Assembly (NCBI GenBank): GCA_025355245.1
Contig: JANXZZ010000037.1
Span: forward strand, 39,338-103,337
Length of the DNA stretch: 64,000 bases
Source: Pseudomonadota bacterium
GTDB lineage: Bacteria > Pseudomonadota > Gammaproteobacteria > Steroidobacterales > Steroidobacteraceae
Direction: 5' to 3'
A program made the translations under genes and the position numbers. This document shows, piece after piece, positions 50,581 through 60,313 of the stretch. How positions within the stretch are numbered: position 1 is the stretch's first letter; each line of letters opens with the position of its first letter. The notes under the pieces are model-generated. The model ran no database searches and was not told where the DNA came from. It saw only the letters and a program-made list of their open reading frames with translations.

Positions 50581-51102
50581 GGCAGTTGTTTGTTCTGGTG
50601 CGAGGGCGGGCGGGAGTCGTGGCACACGACCGACGGGCGACACGGCGCCGGTTGGCGCTACTTCTGTCGGCGTGCCCGGGCCTTCGCGGTGCTTAGATCC
50701 TGCAGGGATTTTCTCGATCGAGCCACCGCAGATACCGGATTCGGCGCAGCGGGATCGGGCTGGCGATTTTGCGCGCAGCGGCTCTGTATGCAACCGCCAA
50801 AACGAGACGTGGCGCAGCGCGCACCAAATGAATTCCGCGACGTTGGCGGAGCGCGATGGGACGTTCGCCACGACGAACGGCTGGCCGTCGATGTTCTGTT
50901 AGCCCGGCGACGTTTGCTCGACGCCGGAGCCGGTATTTGCAGGCCCGCCGGGCGCGGGTCTTTACATAAGGGTGGCTCGCTGCACTGCGCGTTTTCCGCC
51001 GCGGCAGCACCCGCTTCGCGTTTAGGGACAGGGATCAACTTTCGAATTCGGGCGAGGCGGCACGATGGGGCGAGCCTGCTCCATAACCTGGGAGATTGAC
51101 GC

Positions 51103-53946
51103 GTGGGTGGAGGCACCGACGATTCCGCGCCGGATGACCTCTGGCATTTGACCCTGGACGATCTCTTGGTCGAACCGGGTGAAATCGCGGCTATTGGCGG
51201 ATCAGGGCCGTACGTCATCACGCTCAGTTCCTCGACCGCTCCGCTGAGCATCCCGCCGTCCGGGCTGCTCAACTTCGAACACCTGCACGTGTTCCAGATT
51301 CAGCACCGCGAAAACGGCCAGCTCCGCTATCGCCTGCGCCTCGGTCCGATCACCACCGAGCTCGAGGCCGATGTCGTGCTCGCGTCAGTGCGCGAGCACT
51401 ACCCGCGTGCCTGGATGGCCTCGGCCGACGAGGACGATATTCGTGCGCTCGAGCTGAAGAACAATCGAACGTCAAGGACGGCCGCGCCGAAGGTGCCAGC
51501 TCCGAAGGGGCCTGCTCCGGTTTCGAGCGTGGCTCGTCCGTCCGTCCCGCCGGTTCCGCCAGCCGCAGAACAGCGCCCGCACGTCGAGCGCGATCCCGCG
51601 AAGTCGCCCGCCCTTCCGTCCGCGCGAGCGGCATCGCCCCCGAAGCGGCCGCCATCGGAGGCCGAACAGCAGGCCGCGCTGCGCGAGCTCGCGGCCGCAG
51701 TGCTCTCGATTTCCGATCCCGTCGAATGCCCCGCGCCGAGGCAAGAGGCGGCACGGCAGGTCACGCGTAGCGAATCGCCAGCCGCGCCCGTAGAAATTGT
51801 GGCGGATCCCATTCCGGTGGCAACGCGCACCGAGCCGCCGGCCAAGCCAGCAGTTGCTCTGGCGGATCCCGCTCCGGTTGCGACGTGCGCCAAGCCGGTC
51901 GCCGCCCCAGCTTCAACCGCGGCGGACCTTTTTCCAATCGCGGCGAGAGGCGCGCCGCCGGTACCACCGTCCGTGATGCAGCCTGAGGCGCCGCGTCCGT
52001 CCGGCTTGGCCATCCGCCAAGCCTACGCGATGATGCGGCCGGCGAAAGACATGCGCTCGGACGGCCCGCCGCTCTCGGCCTTCTCCGACGACAGGGTGAC
52101 GGCAACAGTCACCGTCGAACCGCCCGCGGCGTTCGCCTCCGCTCCTGCGGCGGTCGCGACGCCGGTCTCCCCGTCCGCACCGGCCGGCCAACCACGGCCA
52201 AGCGTCGCACCCGTCACCAAGCACTCGAAGCCGGTCCCGCGCCTCGACGTTCCTGTCCTCGGCGCATCCGCACGCGTGAGCGACGCCCCCCGTACGAGCA
52301 AGCCCCCGGCGGCAGCTCGCGCGCCTTGTGTAGCGTCCGCGCTGATCGGATCGCTCGCGGAGCCCGCGGCGCCGCCGCCCGTGCTGGCGGTTCCGCCGCC
52401 GGCGACCGTTCCGTCCGCTCCGCCGCCCGCCCAGGTGTGCAGCGCGCCAATCGCCCCGCCGAAGCCGGCGTCTGCTCCGCCTGCGGGGGACCAGGCCGCC
52501 GCGTCCGTGCCGACCCGGCTTGCGCTGGCAGCGCCACCAATCGCCGTCGCACCACTCGCGGCCGCGAACGTGGCGCCGCTTGCGCCGGTCGAGGCCGAGT
52601 CGCCGGCGCCGGCGATCCTTTCATCGGAGCTCTCACTGCTTGAATCGACGCCTCCCGCGGCTGTGAAGGCCGGGCCTTCGGTTCCGCCGGTCGAGGCCGA
52701 GTCGCTGGAGCCGGCGATCCTTTCGTCAGAGCTCTCACTGCTCGAATCGGCGCCCCCCGCCGCGGTGAAAGCCGCGCCATTGGTTCCGCCGGTCGAGGCC
52801 GAGTCGCCGGCGTCGACGTTGCTTGCGTCAGAGCTCTCACTGCTTGAACCGATGCCTCCCGCCTCTGCGAAAGCCGAGCCTCCGGTTCCGCCGGCCGAGC
52901 CAGCCGCGCCGGAGCCGGCGCCGTCCGCGGCGGCGTTCTCGCTGGCCGATGCCGCGTCGCCGATGCCGTGGCGAACCGTGGACTTTGTGCCGCCGGTCAC
53001 AGCGGTCGGGACAGCGCCCTCGGCACTGCCGCCGATTGAGTTCGAGATGGATTTAGTTCTGGAGGACGCGCTGTCCATCCCCGGCATCGATGCCGCTGCG
53101 CCGGAGCGCGTGTTGACTGCGGCTTCCGCGCCGGCGGCGATCGCCCCGATCGCGATTTCCGTCCCGACGGTCGCGATTGCACCAACCAGTGTCGCTCCGC
53201 CGTTGCCCACTTCAGCGATTCCGCCACCGCGCGCGGCGCACGGCGCGCGCTCGACGTCTCCGGCCAAGGCAATTCCGCCGGCTGGCGCGTCACGCGTTCT
53301 CGCGCCTCGATCCGTCGTGAAAGCAACGGTTCGCAGCGCACCGCCGGCGGTGAGCCGAGCGTCCGCTGCGAAGCCGGCCTCGCGAATGCCAACCCTACCT
53401 CCGGCGCCGCCCAAAATCTCGCCCGCTGCGCGTCCGGCGGCGATGCCCGCCGCGATTGCGAAATCGAACGCGCCCCCTCCGGCGGCGATTCAACAGAAGC
53501 CAGTGCCGGCGCTCGACAAGACGCAGACCCTGCGCGCACTGACACCGCTCGAGCTTGCGGACGACGTGGCGTCGCGGCTCTTCGTTATCCAGCTCGTCGT
53601 GTCGGAATCCGAATTCAGTCCCGAGAGCGTGCCAAACCTGGGAATCTTCGATGAATATCGCCTGTACGCGGCGGTGGGTCTCGACGGTGACAAGATCCGG
53701 CACGCGCTGCGTCTCGGCTTCTTCACTGACGAAGGTGCGGCGGCAGCGGTCGCCGGCTACCTGCGCGGACACTTCGAGGGCGCCGCGGTAAAACGCGTCA
53801 GCGAAGCCGAACGCGCGCGTTTCGCCGATCGCCGGCTCGAGGCGCGAAAGGATGCGGGTTCGACCGGTGTCCACGCCGCGATCGAGCTGAGTTGCCCTGA
53901 CCCCGTGCCGACCACCCGCCTCGCCGAGTTGTCACGAAAGAAATAG
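51103..53946 (+). CDS. Large Pro/Ala-rich protein with SPOR-like domains at both ends
   Basis: N-terminal SPOR-like HVFQIQHRENGQLRYRLRLGPITTELEADVVLASVREHYPRAW; C-terminal FVIQLVVSESEF...RLYAAVGLDGDKIRHALRLGFFTDEGAAAAVAGYLRGHF; low-complexity linker. Confidence 0.7.
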   Translation: MGGGTDDSAPDDLWHLTLDDLLVEPGEIAAIGGSGPYVITLSSSTAPLSIPPSGLLNFEHLHVFQIQHRENGQLRYRLRLGPITTELEADVVLASVREHYPRAWMASADEDDIRALELKNNRTSRTAAPKVPAPKGPAPVSSVARPSVPPVPPAAEQRPHVERDPAKSPALPSARAASPPKRPPSEAEQQAALRELAAAVLSISDPVECPAPRQEAARQVTRSESPAAPVEIVADPIPVATRTEPPAKPAVALADPAPVATCAKPVAAPASTAADLFPIAARGAPPVPPSVMQPEAPRPSGLAIRQAYAMMRPAKDMRSDGPPLSAFSDDRVTATVTVEPPAAFASAPAAVATPVSPSAPAGQPRPSVAPVTKHSKPVPRLDVPVLGASARVSDAPRTSKPPAAARAPCVASALIGSLAEPAAPPPVLAVPPPATVPSAPPPAQVCSAPIAPPKPASAPPAGDQAAASVPTRLALAAPPIAVAPLAAANVAPLAPVEAESPAPAILSSELSLLESTPPAAVKAGPSVPPVEAESLEPAILSSELSLLESAPPAAVKAAPLVPPVEAESPASTLLASELSLLEPMPPASAKAEPPVPPAEPAAPEPAPSAAAFSLADAASPMPWRTVDFVPPVTAVGTAPSALPPIEFEMDLVLEDALSIPGIDAAAPERVLTAASAPAAIAPIAISVPTVAIAPTSVAPPLPTSAIPPPRAAHGARSTSPAKAIPPAGASRVLAPRSVVKATVRSAPPAVSRASAAKPASRMPTLPPAPPKISPAARPAAMPAAIAKSNAPPPAAIQQKPVPALDKTQTLRALTPLELADDVASRLFVIQLVVSESEFSPESVPNLGIFDEYRLYAAVGLDGDKIRHALRLGFFTDEGAAAAVAGYLRGHFEGAAVKRVSEAERARFADRRLEARKDAGSTGVHAAIELSCPDPVPTTRLAELSRKK
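52585..52890 (+). repeat. Three tandem 102-bp (34-codon) coding repeats
   Basis: CCGGTCGAGGCCGAGTCG recurs at 52585, 52687 and 52789; encodes PVEAES..ILSSELSLLES.PPAAVKA.P.VP. Confidence 0.9.
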
Positions 53947-54170
53947 CGGTCGGGTCCGCTCCGGCAGGGCGGATTCAAACGCCACGCGCCGACCCCGAAT
54001 GGCGGGCTCGGTCGCCGTCGTTACTCCGATGCCGAACGTCCCGTTTCCCGCCTGCGCGCTCCGGCTGCGACCCCTTACGCCCGCGTCGGCGGCCACCGGC
54101 TCCCCGGGGGCGGTGCGATTTTCCAGGGCTGGCATCCTGGGATTGCACTGAATTCGACTTAAGCGGCTAA

Positions 54171-54185
54171 GATATAATATATTAT
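54171..54185. promoter_or_regulatory. AT-rich element with TATAAT and 12-bp palindrome upstream of the dapA-like gene
   Basis: GATATAATATATTAT contains ATAATATATTAT palindrome; GATAYAATATAT core shared with 57147-57158. Confidence 0.45.
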
Positions 54186-54223
54186 TCAGCTTAACCTCTG
54201 GCGGCGCTGCAATTGGAGTCTCC

Positions 54224-55135
54224 ATGAAGCCATGGTCTGGTGTTTTCCCGGCGAGCACGACCCAGTTCGAGGGCGACGAGAGCCTGAATCTCAAGGCCAC
54301 GCAGCACGTTGTGGACCAGCTGGTTCAAGACGGCGTGCACGGCATCATCTGCCTGGGGACGGTCGGCGAGAATTGTTCCTTGAGCGCGGCCGAAAAGCGC
54401 AGCGTCCTCGCAGGGGTCAAGGAAGTGGTTGCCGGCCGCGTGCCTGTGATCTCCGGTGTCGCCGAGTACACGACCCGCCTCGCCTGCGAGTACGCCCGCG
54501 ACGCCGAGAAGCTGGGAGCGGACGGGCTCATGGTCCTTCCCGGGATGGTCTACAAGTCGAGCCGGCGGGAAACGCTGCAGCACTTCAAGGCCGTTGCCGG
54601 GGCGACGGGGCTGCCGATCATGATCTACAACAATCCGGTCTCCTATACCGTCGATGTGACAGTGGAAATGTTCGCGGAGCTCGCGAGCGTCAAGAACATC
54701 GTCGCCATCAAGGAATCCTCCGAAGACACGCGTCGCCTGACCGACCTGCGCAATGCCTACGGTAATCGCTTCACGCTGTTCGCCGGCGTCGATGACATCG
54801 TCCTCGAGAGCCTCATGCTCGGCGCCACGGGTTGGGTCTCAGGGCTGACGAGCGTGTTCCCGCGCGAATCGGTCGCGCTCTACAACCTCGCGGTCGCCGG
54901 GCGCTACCGGGAGGCGCTCGCGGTCTACCGCTGGTTCATGCCGCTGCTGCACCTCGACACCATTCCGACGCTGGTCCAGTGCATCAAGCTCGCCGAGCAG
55001 GTCATGGGCCGCGGCTCGGAAATGGTGCGCGCACCGCGCCTGCGCCTCGAAGGGACTGAGCGCGCGGAGGTCGAGAAGCTCGTGCAGCACGCCGCGGCCA
55101 ACCGGCCGGCCCTCCCCGCGCGGGCCGTGGCGTGA
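54224..55135 (+). CDS. Dihydrodipicolinate synthase/N-acetylneuraminate lyase family
   Basis: GVHGIICLGTVGENCSLSAAEK, LPIMIYNNPVSYTVDV, NIVAIKESSEDTRRL (Schiff-base Lys). Confidence 0.9.
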   Translation: MKPWSGVFPASTTQFEGDESLNLKATQHVVDQLVQDGVHGIICLGTVGENCSLSAAEKRSVLAGVKEVVAGRVPVISGVAEYTTRLACEYARDAEKLGADGLMVLPGMVYKSSRRETLQHFKAVAGATGLPIMIYNNPVSYTVDVTVEMFAELASVKNIVAIKESSEDTRRLTDLRNAYGNRFTLFAGVDDIVLESLMLGATGWVSGLTSVFPRESVALYNLAVAGRYREALAVYRWFMPLLHLDTIPTLVQCIKLAEQVMGRGSEMVRAPRLRLEGTERAEVEKLVQHAAANRPALPARAVA

Positions 55136-55136
55136 C

Positions 55137-56348
55137 ATGACGATCGGCGTCGGCGGCTCCAGCGCCGAGCGCGAACTCGCCGGGCTCGGCCAGGGCGCGC
55201 ACGGGGCAGTGCCGATCACCGACGCCGAGCGCCGCGAGCGTTGCGCTCGCGGCGCGCGCCTGATGGCGGACCGCGGCATCGATGCGATGCTGCTGCCTGC
55301 CGGGACCAGCCTTTACTACTTCACCGGATTGCGCTGGAGTCCGAGCGAGCGACTGACCGGCGCACTGATCCTGGCATCGGGCGCGGTCCACTACGTGTGC
55401 CCCGCGTTCGAGATCGGCACGCTGCGTGACGCGAACACGGTTCCGGGTCCGATCCACGGGTGGGAGGAAGCAGAGGATCCCCACGCGCTGGTCGCGCAAG
55501 TGCTCACCCGGGAAGTTCCGGGCCCGCGCGTTCTCGCGCTCGACGAAGGCGCGCCGTTCTTTGTCGCCGAGGGCCTGCGTGCGTCCCTCGACCGCGTGCA
55601 GCTGGTCAGCGCGGTCGCGATCACGAAAGCCTGCCGCATGCACAAGTCGCCGGCGGAGCTGGCGATCATGCAGACAGTCAAGGACATGACGCTCGAGGTC
55701 CAGCGGCGGGCCGCCCGGATACTGCGCCCTGGAATCACCGGCAACGAGGTCAAGGCCTTCATCAACGAGGCGCATACGCGCCTGAGCGGTGCCGGGTCGA
55801 CGTTCTGCCTCGTCTACTTCGGCGAAGCAACTGCCTACCCGCACGGCGTGTCGGCGCCCCAGGTGTTGAAGGACGGCGACGTTGTGCTGATCGACACCGG
55901 ATGCGAGCTCGAAGGCTACAAGTCCGACATCACGCGGACCTACGTGTTCGGCAAGGCAAGCCCACGGCAGCGCCAGATCTGGGATCTCGAGAAGCGCGCG
56001 CAGGGCGCGGCATTCGCGGCCGCGCGGATCGGCGTGCCCTGCGAGGCCGTCGACCGCGCTGCGCGTTCAGTGATCGAGGCCGCCGGCTTCGGTCCGCGCT
56101 ACCAGGTCCCTGGTCTGCCGCATCGCACCGGGCATGGAATCGGCCTCGACGTGCACGAGTGGACCTACCTCGTGGAAGGGAACACCCAGCCGCTGGCCGC
56201 GGGAATGTGCTTCAGCAACGAACCGATGATCTGCCTCTACGGCGAATTCGGCGTGCGCCTCGAGGACCACTTCTTCATGTCGGATTCGGGTCCCGTGTGG
56301 TTCACGCAGCCCGCGCATTCCTGCGACGCGCCGTTCGGCGAAGCCTAG
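55137..56348 (+). CDS. M24 (Xaa-Pro aminopeptidase/creatinase family) with intact metal ligands
   Basis: VVLIDTGCELEGYKSDITRTYVFGKAS, GLPHRTGHGIGLDVHEWTYLV, GMCFSNEPMICLYGEFGVRLEDHFF. Confidence 0.92.
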   Translation: MTIGVGGSSAERELAGLGQGAHGAVPITDAERRERCARGARLMADRGIDAMLLPAGTSLYYFTGLRWSPSERLTGALILASGAVHYVCPAFEIGTLRDANTVPGPIHGWEEAEDPHALVAQVLTREVPGPRVLALDEGAPFFVAEGLRASLDRVQLVSAVAITKACRMHKSPAELAIMQTVKDMTLEVQRRAARILRPGITGNEVKAFINEAHTRLSGAGSTFCLVYFGEATAYPHGVSAPQVLKDGDVVLIDTGCELEGYKSDITRTYVFGKASPRQRQIWDLEKRAQGAAFAAARIGVPCEAVDRAARSVIEAAGFGPRYQVPGLPHRTGHGIGLDVHEWTYLVEGNTQPLAAGMCFSNEPMICLYGEFGVRLEDHFFMSDSGPVWFTQPAHSCDAPFGEA

Positions 56349-56361
56349 TTGCGGGCGACGG

Positions 56362-57021
56362 CTAGGTCGCGTTTTGCCTGAGGTACTTGAGCAGGTTGTC
56401 GCGAACGCCGTTGATATGGCGGGACAGGAGCGCCGCTGCCTTTGCCTGATTGCCTGCCTCGCAGAGGTCGATCAACTGGATGTGCTCCTTGTGGGCGCGT
56501 CGGCGATTGTCCTCGGCGAGCGACAACTGGATGCGCACGTACCGGTCGAGGTTGTCGTGTACCCTGCGCACGAGCTCGAGCGTGATCGGTCGCCGCGCGG
56601 GGGCATAGAGCTCTTCGTGCAGCTTCCAGTTGAGCTCGCCCCAGCGTAGCGGCGGTGCGGAGTCCATTTTCTCGACGAGCTTGCGTGCGCGCGTCACCGC
56701 GTCCGCGCCGATGTCCTTGATAGCGCGCTTCAGCAGGTCGACCTCGAGCGTCGCACGGATATCGAAATACTCCTCGATCTCCGCGACCGACAGGCGCGTC
56801 ACGACCGCGCCTTTGTAGGGCACGTTCGTGATCAGACCTTCCGACTCCAGTTGCAGGAACGCCGCGCGCACGGGAATGTGGCTCACGCCGAGGCGCCGTG
56901 CCACCTCGTCCTGGCGTAGCTGGTGTCCCTGGGCGTAGGCGTTCGAGACGATGAGTTCGCGGAGCGTATCCGCGACCTGTGCCGATAGCGATTTTCGCGA
57001 GACCGCGATTGACCTTGCCAT
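56362..57021 (-). CDS. GntR family regulator (FCD subfamily)
   Basis: SLSAQVADTLRELIVSNAYAQGHQLRQDEVARRLGVSHIPVRAAFLQLESEGLI; helical FCD C-terminus. Confidence 0.92.
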   Translation of the reverse strand: MARSIAVSRKSLSAQVADTLRELIVSNAYAQGHQLRQDEVARRLGVSHIPVRAAFLQLESEGLITNVPYKGAVVTRLSVAEIEEYFDIRATLEVDLLKRAIKDIGADAVTRARKLVEKMDSAPPLRWGELNWKLHEELYAPARRPITLELVRRVHDNLDRYVRIQLSLAEDNRRRAHKEHIQLIDLCEAGNQAKAAALLSRHINGVRDNLLKYLRQNAT

Positions 57022-57146
57022 TTACCACCTGACAGCCAGAGACGGTTCCCGTCCACGAAAGATGCGGTGGCGGGCGCCCCACCGGCGACGCTCGCGGCGG
57101 CTGCGGCACGCCGGGATGGCGGTCGCGGCGCGGGACCTTCCCCTTT

Positions 57147-57158
57147 CGATACAATATA
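57147..57158. promoter_or_regulatory. Second GATAYAATATAT element, between gntR and the divergent M24 gene
   Basis: GATACAATATAT; 11/12 identity to 54171-54182. Confidence 0.4.
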
Positions 57159-57225
57159 TAGCACCTCAACGACGCCTGCCGCAGGCACTACGAGACTCCA
57201 CCACGATCCGCCAGAGGACCCGAAC

Positions 57226-58611
57226 ATGATGAATCGACGCGCACTCCTCTCGAATGTGGCTGCGGCCGGCGCCGTGATTAGCGGCGCCGCGGCGCTGCAC
57301 CCGGCGCTCGCCGCGAGCGTCGCGAAGCCGGATTCTGCGAGTCTCATGCTGCCTCCCGACCACCTTACGGCCTCGACCACGGATCGACTGCCGCTCACTT
57401 GGCACAAGGCGCGCACAAAGATTCTTCAGGCGCGGCTCGCGGCGGCCGGGATCGACGGCATCCTGCTGACGGACCAGTGGAACATCATCTACTTCACCGG
57501 GCTCTTCCACACCAATACCGAAAGGATGATGCACGCATTCATTCCGACGGTCGGCGACCACCCGGTGTGGTTCTATCCGGCGCTCGATCGTGACCTCGTC
57601 CGCACGTGGTGGTTCGAAGACGGGGACATGTACTTCGACTGGCTAAACGTCGAGGGCGCGGCGCCTCAGGAAGGCAAAGTCGTTAAGGGGCCGACCCAGG
57701 ACCTGTGGCGTTGGGCGCTGACCGGCCTCAAGAAGCGCGGCTTCGCAGGCAAGACACTCGCCGCCGACAAGGAATTGGTGCCCTCCGCGCAAGCGACGGT
57801 CGTCGACGTGCTCGGCAAACCGATGGCTGCCGCGGCCAGCGACTGCATGTTCCTGCGCGAGCGCAAGACGCCCGAGGAGCTGGCGCTGACGCGTCGTGCC
57901 TACGCTTACTTCGATCGGATCCACGCCTTTGCCCGGGACCTCCTGCTGACCCACGGCACGGATCTCACGGATTTCGACGTTGCGAGCGCGGCGACCAAGT
58001 TCGGCACTGACCTGATCATGGCCGACATCAAGCACGACGGGCGCCCGCATACCGCAGTCGGGATCCAGGTCGACATCGAGTGCCGCGTCGGCCAGGCGAC
58101 GGGCTACCCGCATCCGAATCAGTTCCTGTACAACAAGATCGAGCGCGGCAAGGCGCTGCAGATCGCGGGCGGCGTTCAGATCGGCGGCTGCGGCGGCGAG
58201 CTGTACCGTCCCTACATGATCGCGCCGAGAACGGCGCACATGGAAAAGCTATGGACGGTCACTCGGGACTGCTGCCTCATGCAGATGGACCTGTCCCGCA
58301 AGGGAACGGAGTGCGCGGACGTAGCGTTCCCGATCCATAGCTATCAGGTGAAGCAGGGCGTGCAGAAGTACGTCTATCACCGTCCGGCCCACGGGGAAGG
58401 AATGGAGGGGCACCAGCCTCCGTACCTGGCGCTCGGCGATCACACCGTGCTCGACACCGGCATGTGCTTTTCGGTCGAACCGGGACTGTTCGACCCCGAA
58501 ACGGGCACCGGGTCGAACTTCTCGGACATGTTCGTGGTCGAGCCGGCCGGGCCGTCGCTGCAGATGTCGCGACTGCCGTGGAGCGAAGAGTGGGCCTGGA
58601 TCAAGATCTAG
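57226..58611 (+). CDS. Exported M24-fold protein lacking canonical metal ligands
   Basis: MMNRRALLSNVAAAGAVISG; LTDQWNIIYFTGLFHTNTERM; HRPAHGEGMEGHQPPYL; MCFSVEPGLF. Confidence 0.85.
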   Translation: MMNRRALLSNVAAAGAVISGAAALHPALAASVAKPDSASLMLPPDHLTASTTDRLPLTWHKARTKILQARLAAAGIDGILLTDQWNIIYFTGLFHTNTERMMHAFIPTVGDHPVWFYPALDRDLVRTWWFEDGDMYFDWLNVEGAAPQEGKVVKGPTQDLWRWALTGLKKRGFAGKTLAADKELVPSAQATVVDVLGKPMAAAASDCMFLRERKTPEELALTRRAYAYFDRIHAFARDLLLTHGTDLTDFDVASAATKFGTDLIMADIKHDGRPHTAVGIQVDIECRVGQATGYPHPNQFLYNKIERGKALQIAGGVQIGGCGGELYRPYMIAPRTAHMEKLWTVTRDCCLMQMDLSRKGTECADVAFPIHSYQVKQGVQKYVYHRPAHGEGMEGHQPPYLALGDHTVLDTGMCFSVEPGLFDPETGTGSNFSDMFVVEPAGPSLQMSRLPWSEEWAWIKI

Positions 58612-58708
58612 GCGCACGACCCAGCCGCTGAGGCGAGCCGAGGTCGAACGCGCCCTCCCCGCCGCGCCGGGTCGCTCGACCCGGCGGCGCATGCAGGCGC
58701 GCCCGCGA

Positions 58709-60244
58709 TCAGGCGATCGCGTACAGGTACTCGACGAAGGACGCGACTGCGCCGTCGAGCCCCTGCACCTTCGGATTCGTCGAGTCGATCAGGTAGTACT
58801 CGTCCGGCGCGTGCGCGCCCGTCCCGTGACCGAGCCCGAATCCACCGGCCGGAAGGCTGAGCGGCGCGTTCGTGAACCGGTAGCCGGGCCAGGATCCGGG
58901 GCTGCGCGGCAGGACCTGCGGCGTCAATCCGAGCTTGCGGTAGGTCGCGAGCACCGCCTGCATGAACTTGCTTTCGAGCGCGGTTTGCGTCGGATCGTAT
59001 CCGCCGCTCATGTTGACCTCAATGTCACCGAAGCCGTGCTTGGCGAGGTGCGCTTTCAGTTTCGCGAGCGTATCGACGGCGGTCATGTCGGGGACGAGCC
59101 GCATGTCGATCTTGGCGACGGCGCGGTGCGGCAGCACCGTTTTGCCGCCCGGCCCCGTATAGCCGCCGACGAGTCCCTCGATGTTGATCGTCGGCTGCGA
59201 GTACAGGCGCAGCAGCGAATCGTGCCAATTGAGGTCGTGAACCCAGTGCTGCACGCCGAGCTCTTTCTTGACGACTTCCTCGGGCACGGCGGCGGCGTAG
59301 GCTTCGATCATCTGGATCTGCTGGGGGGTCAGCGGCTTCGCGAGTTCGGAGAAGCCCTCGACTGCGGGCGTGTGCCCGTCCTTTTCGACGAGCGTATTGA
59401 GTGCCTGAACGAGATGCCAAGATGGCGAATCGACCTGCGCTTCCAGGCTCGAATGCACGTCGCGCCTGGGCCCCCTGCCCCACGTCTCGCCGCTCGAGAC
59501 GAGTTCAAGCTCGACGACTCCCTTCGCTCCGAGCTCGACCTGCAGGCTGCCGTCCACGGCCTGACCCGCCTCCGGGAGCAACACGCCTACGCAGTTCTTG
59601 AGCTGGGCCAGAATGTCAGGCGTCATCACTATCTCGCCGAAATGCGGGGAGGCAATTTCCTCCTCGCCCTCGCAGACGAGGACCAGGTTCACGGGCAGCT
59701 TCCTGCCGGTTTCCTTAAACGCGATCAGTGCGCTTAGAAACGCATTCTGCGGGCCCTTCTGGTTGACGGCGCCGCGGCCCATGCAGACCGTGCCGAGACC
59801 GTCTTTCTTCACGAGGCGCGCCTCGAGCGGCGGCGAGCTCCATTCCGATGCCACGAACTGCTTGACGTCGTACATGAAGTAGACCGCGACCGTGGTGCGC
59901 GCACCGGCGTCGAGCCTGCCAAACACGCCCGACTTGCCCGAGGTAGGCACGAGGCGCACGTCCGTGAAGCCCGCTTGCGTCGCAAGGTTCGCCATGTACT
60001 GCGGCCCTTCCGGGTAGTTGCGGTTCTCGGCCGCGATCGAGGGCAGCGCAATCCAGTCCTGCAGTCGCTTCACATTGGCGTCGTGCATCTTAGGAACCTG
60101 CGCCAGTACCGCTGCCTTGTCGCCACTCTTGGCGCCGCCGGCGAGCGCCGCCATCGGGGCGGCCGCCAGCACGGCGCCGGCCACGGATCCCTGGACGAAT
60201 TCGCGTCGGTTCAGGCCCTTGTCGGACGAGTCAGTCATGCTCAT
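58709..60244 (-). CDS. TAT-exported M20-fold protein with altered metal ligands
   Basis: LNRREFVQGSVAGAVLAAAPMAALAG; VAVYFMYDVKQF; GRGAVNQKGPQNAFLSAL; LVCEGEEEIASPHF. Confidence 0.87.
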   Translation of the reverse strand: MSMTDSSDKGLNRREFVQGSVAGAVLAAAPMAALAGGAKSGDKAAVLAQVPKMHDANVKRLQDWIALPSIAAENRNYPEGPQYMANLATQAGFTDVRLVPTSGKSGVFGRLDAGARTTVAVYFMYDVKQFVASEWSSPPLEARLVKKDGLGTVCMGRGAVNQKGPQNAFLSALIAFKETGRKLPVNLVLVCEGEEEIASPHFGEIVMTPDILAQLKNCVGVLLPEAGQAVDGSLQVELGAKGVVELELVSSGETWGRGPRRDVHSSLEAQVDSPSWHLVQALNTLVEKDGHTPAVEGFSELAKPLTPQQIQMIEAYAAAVPEEVVKKELGVQHWVHDLNWHDSLLRLYSQPTINIEGLVGGYTGPGGKTVLPHRAVAKIDMRLVPDMTAVDTLAKLKAHLAKHGFGDIEVNMSGGYDPTQTALESKFMQAVLATYRKLGLTPQVLPRSPGSWPGYRFTNAPLSLPAGGFGLGHGTGAHAPDEYYLIDSTNPKVQGLDGAVASFVEYLYAIA

Positions 60245-60313
60245 TCTCCTGCGTCGTGAAATTGCCGAGAACGCGACGCTCTGCGTCAGGTAGTGGCCGG
60301 CGCATGCCCGGGG

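Noticed and set aside
52023-53414. 463-aa Gly/Ala/Ser-rich minus ORF resembling a repetitive surface protein
   Set aside because: Exact antisense of the Pro/Ala-rich SPOR-like gene; composition is a mirror of that low-complexity region
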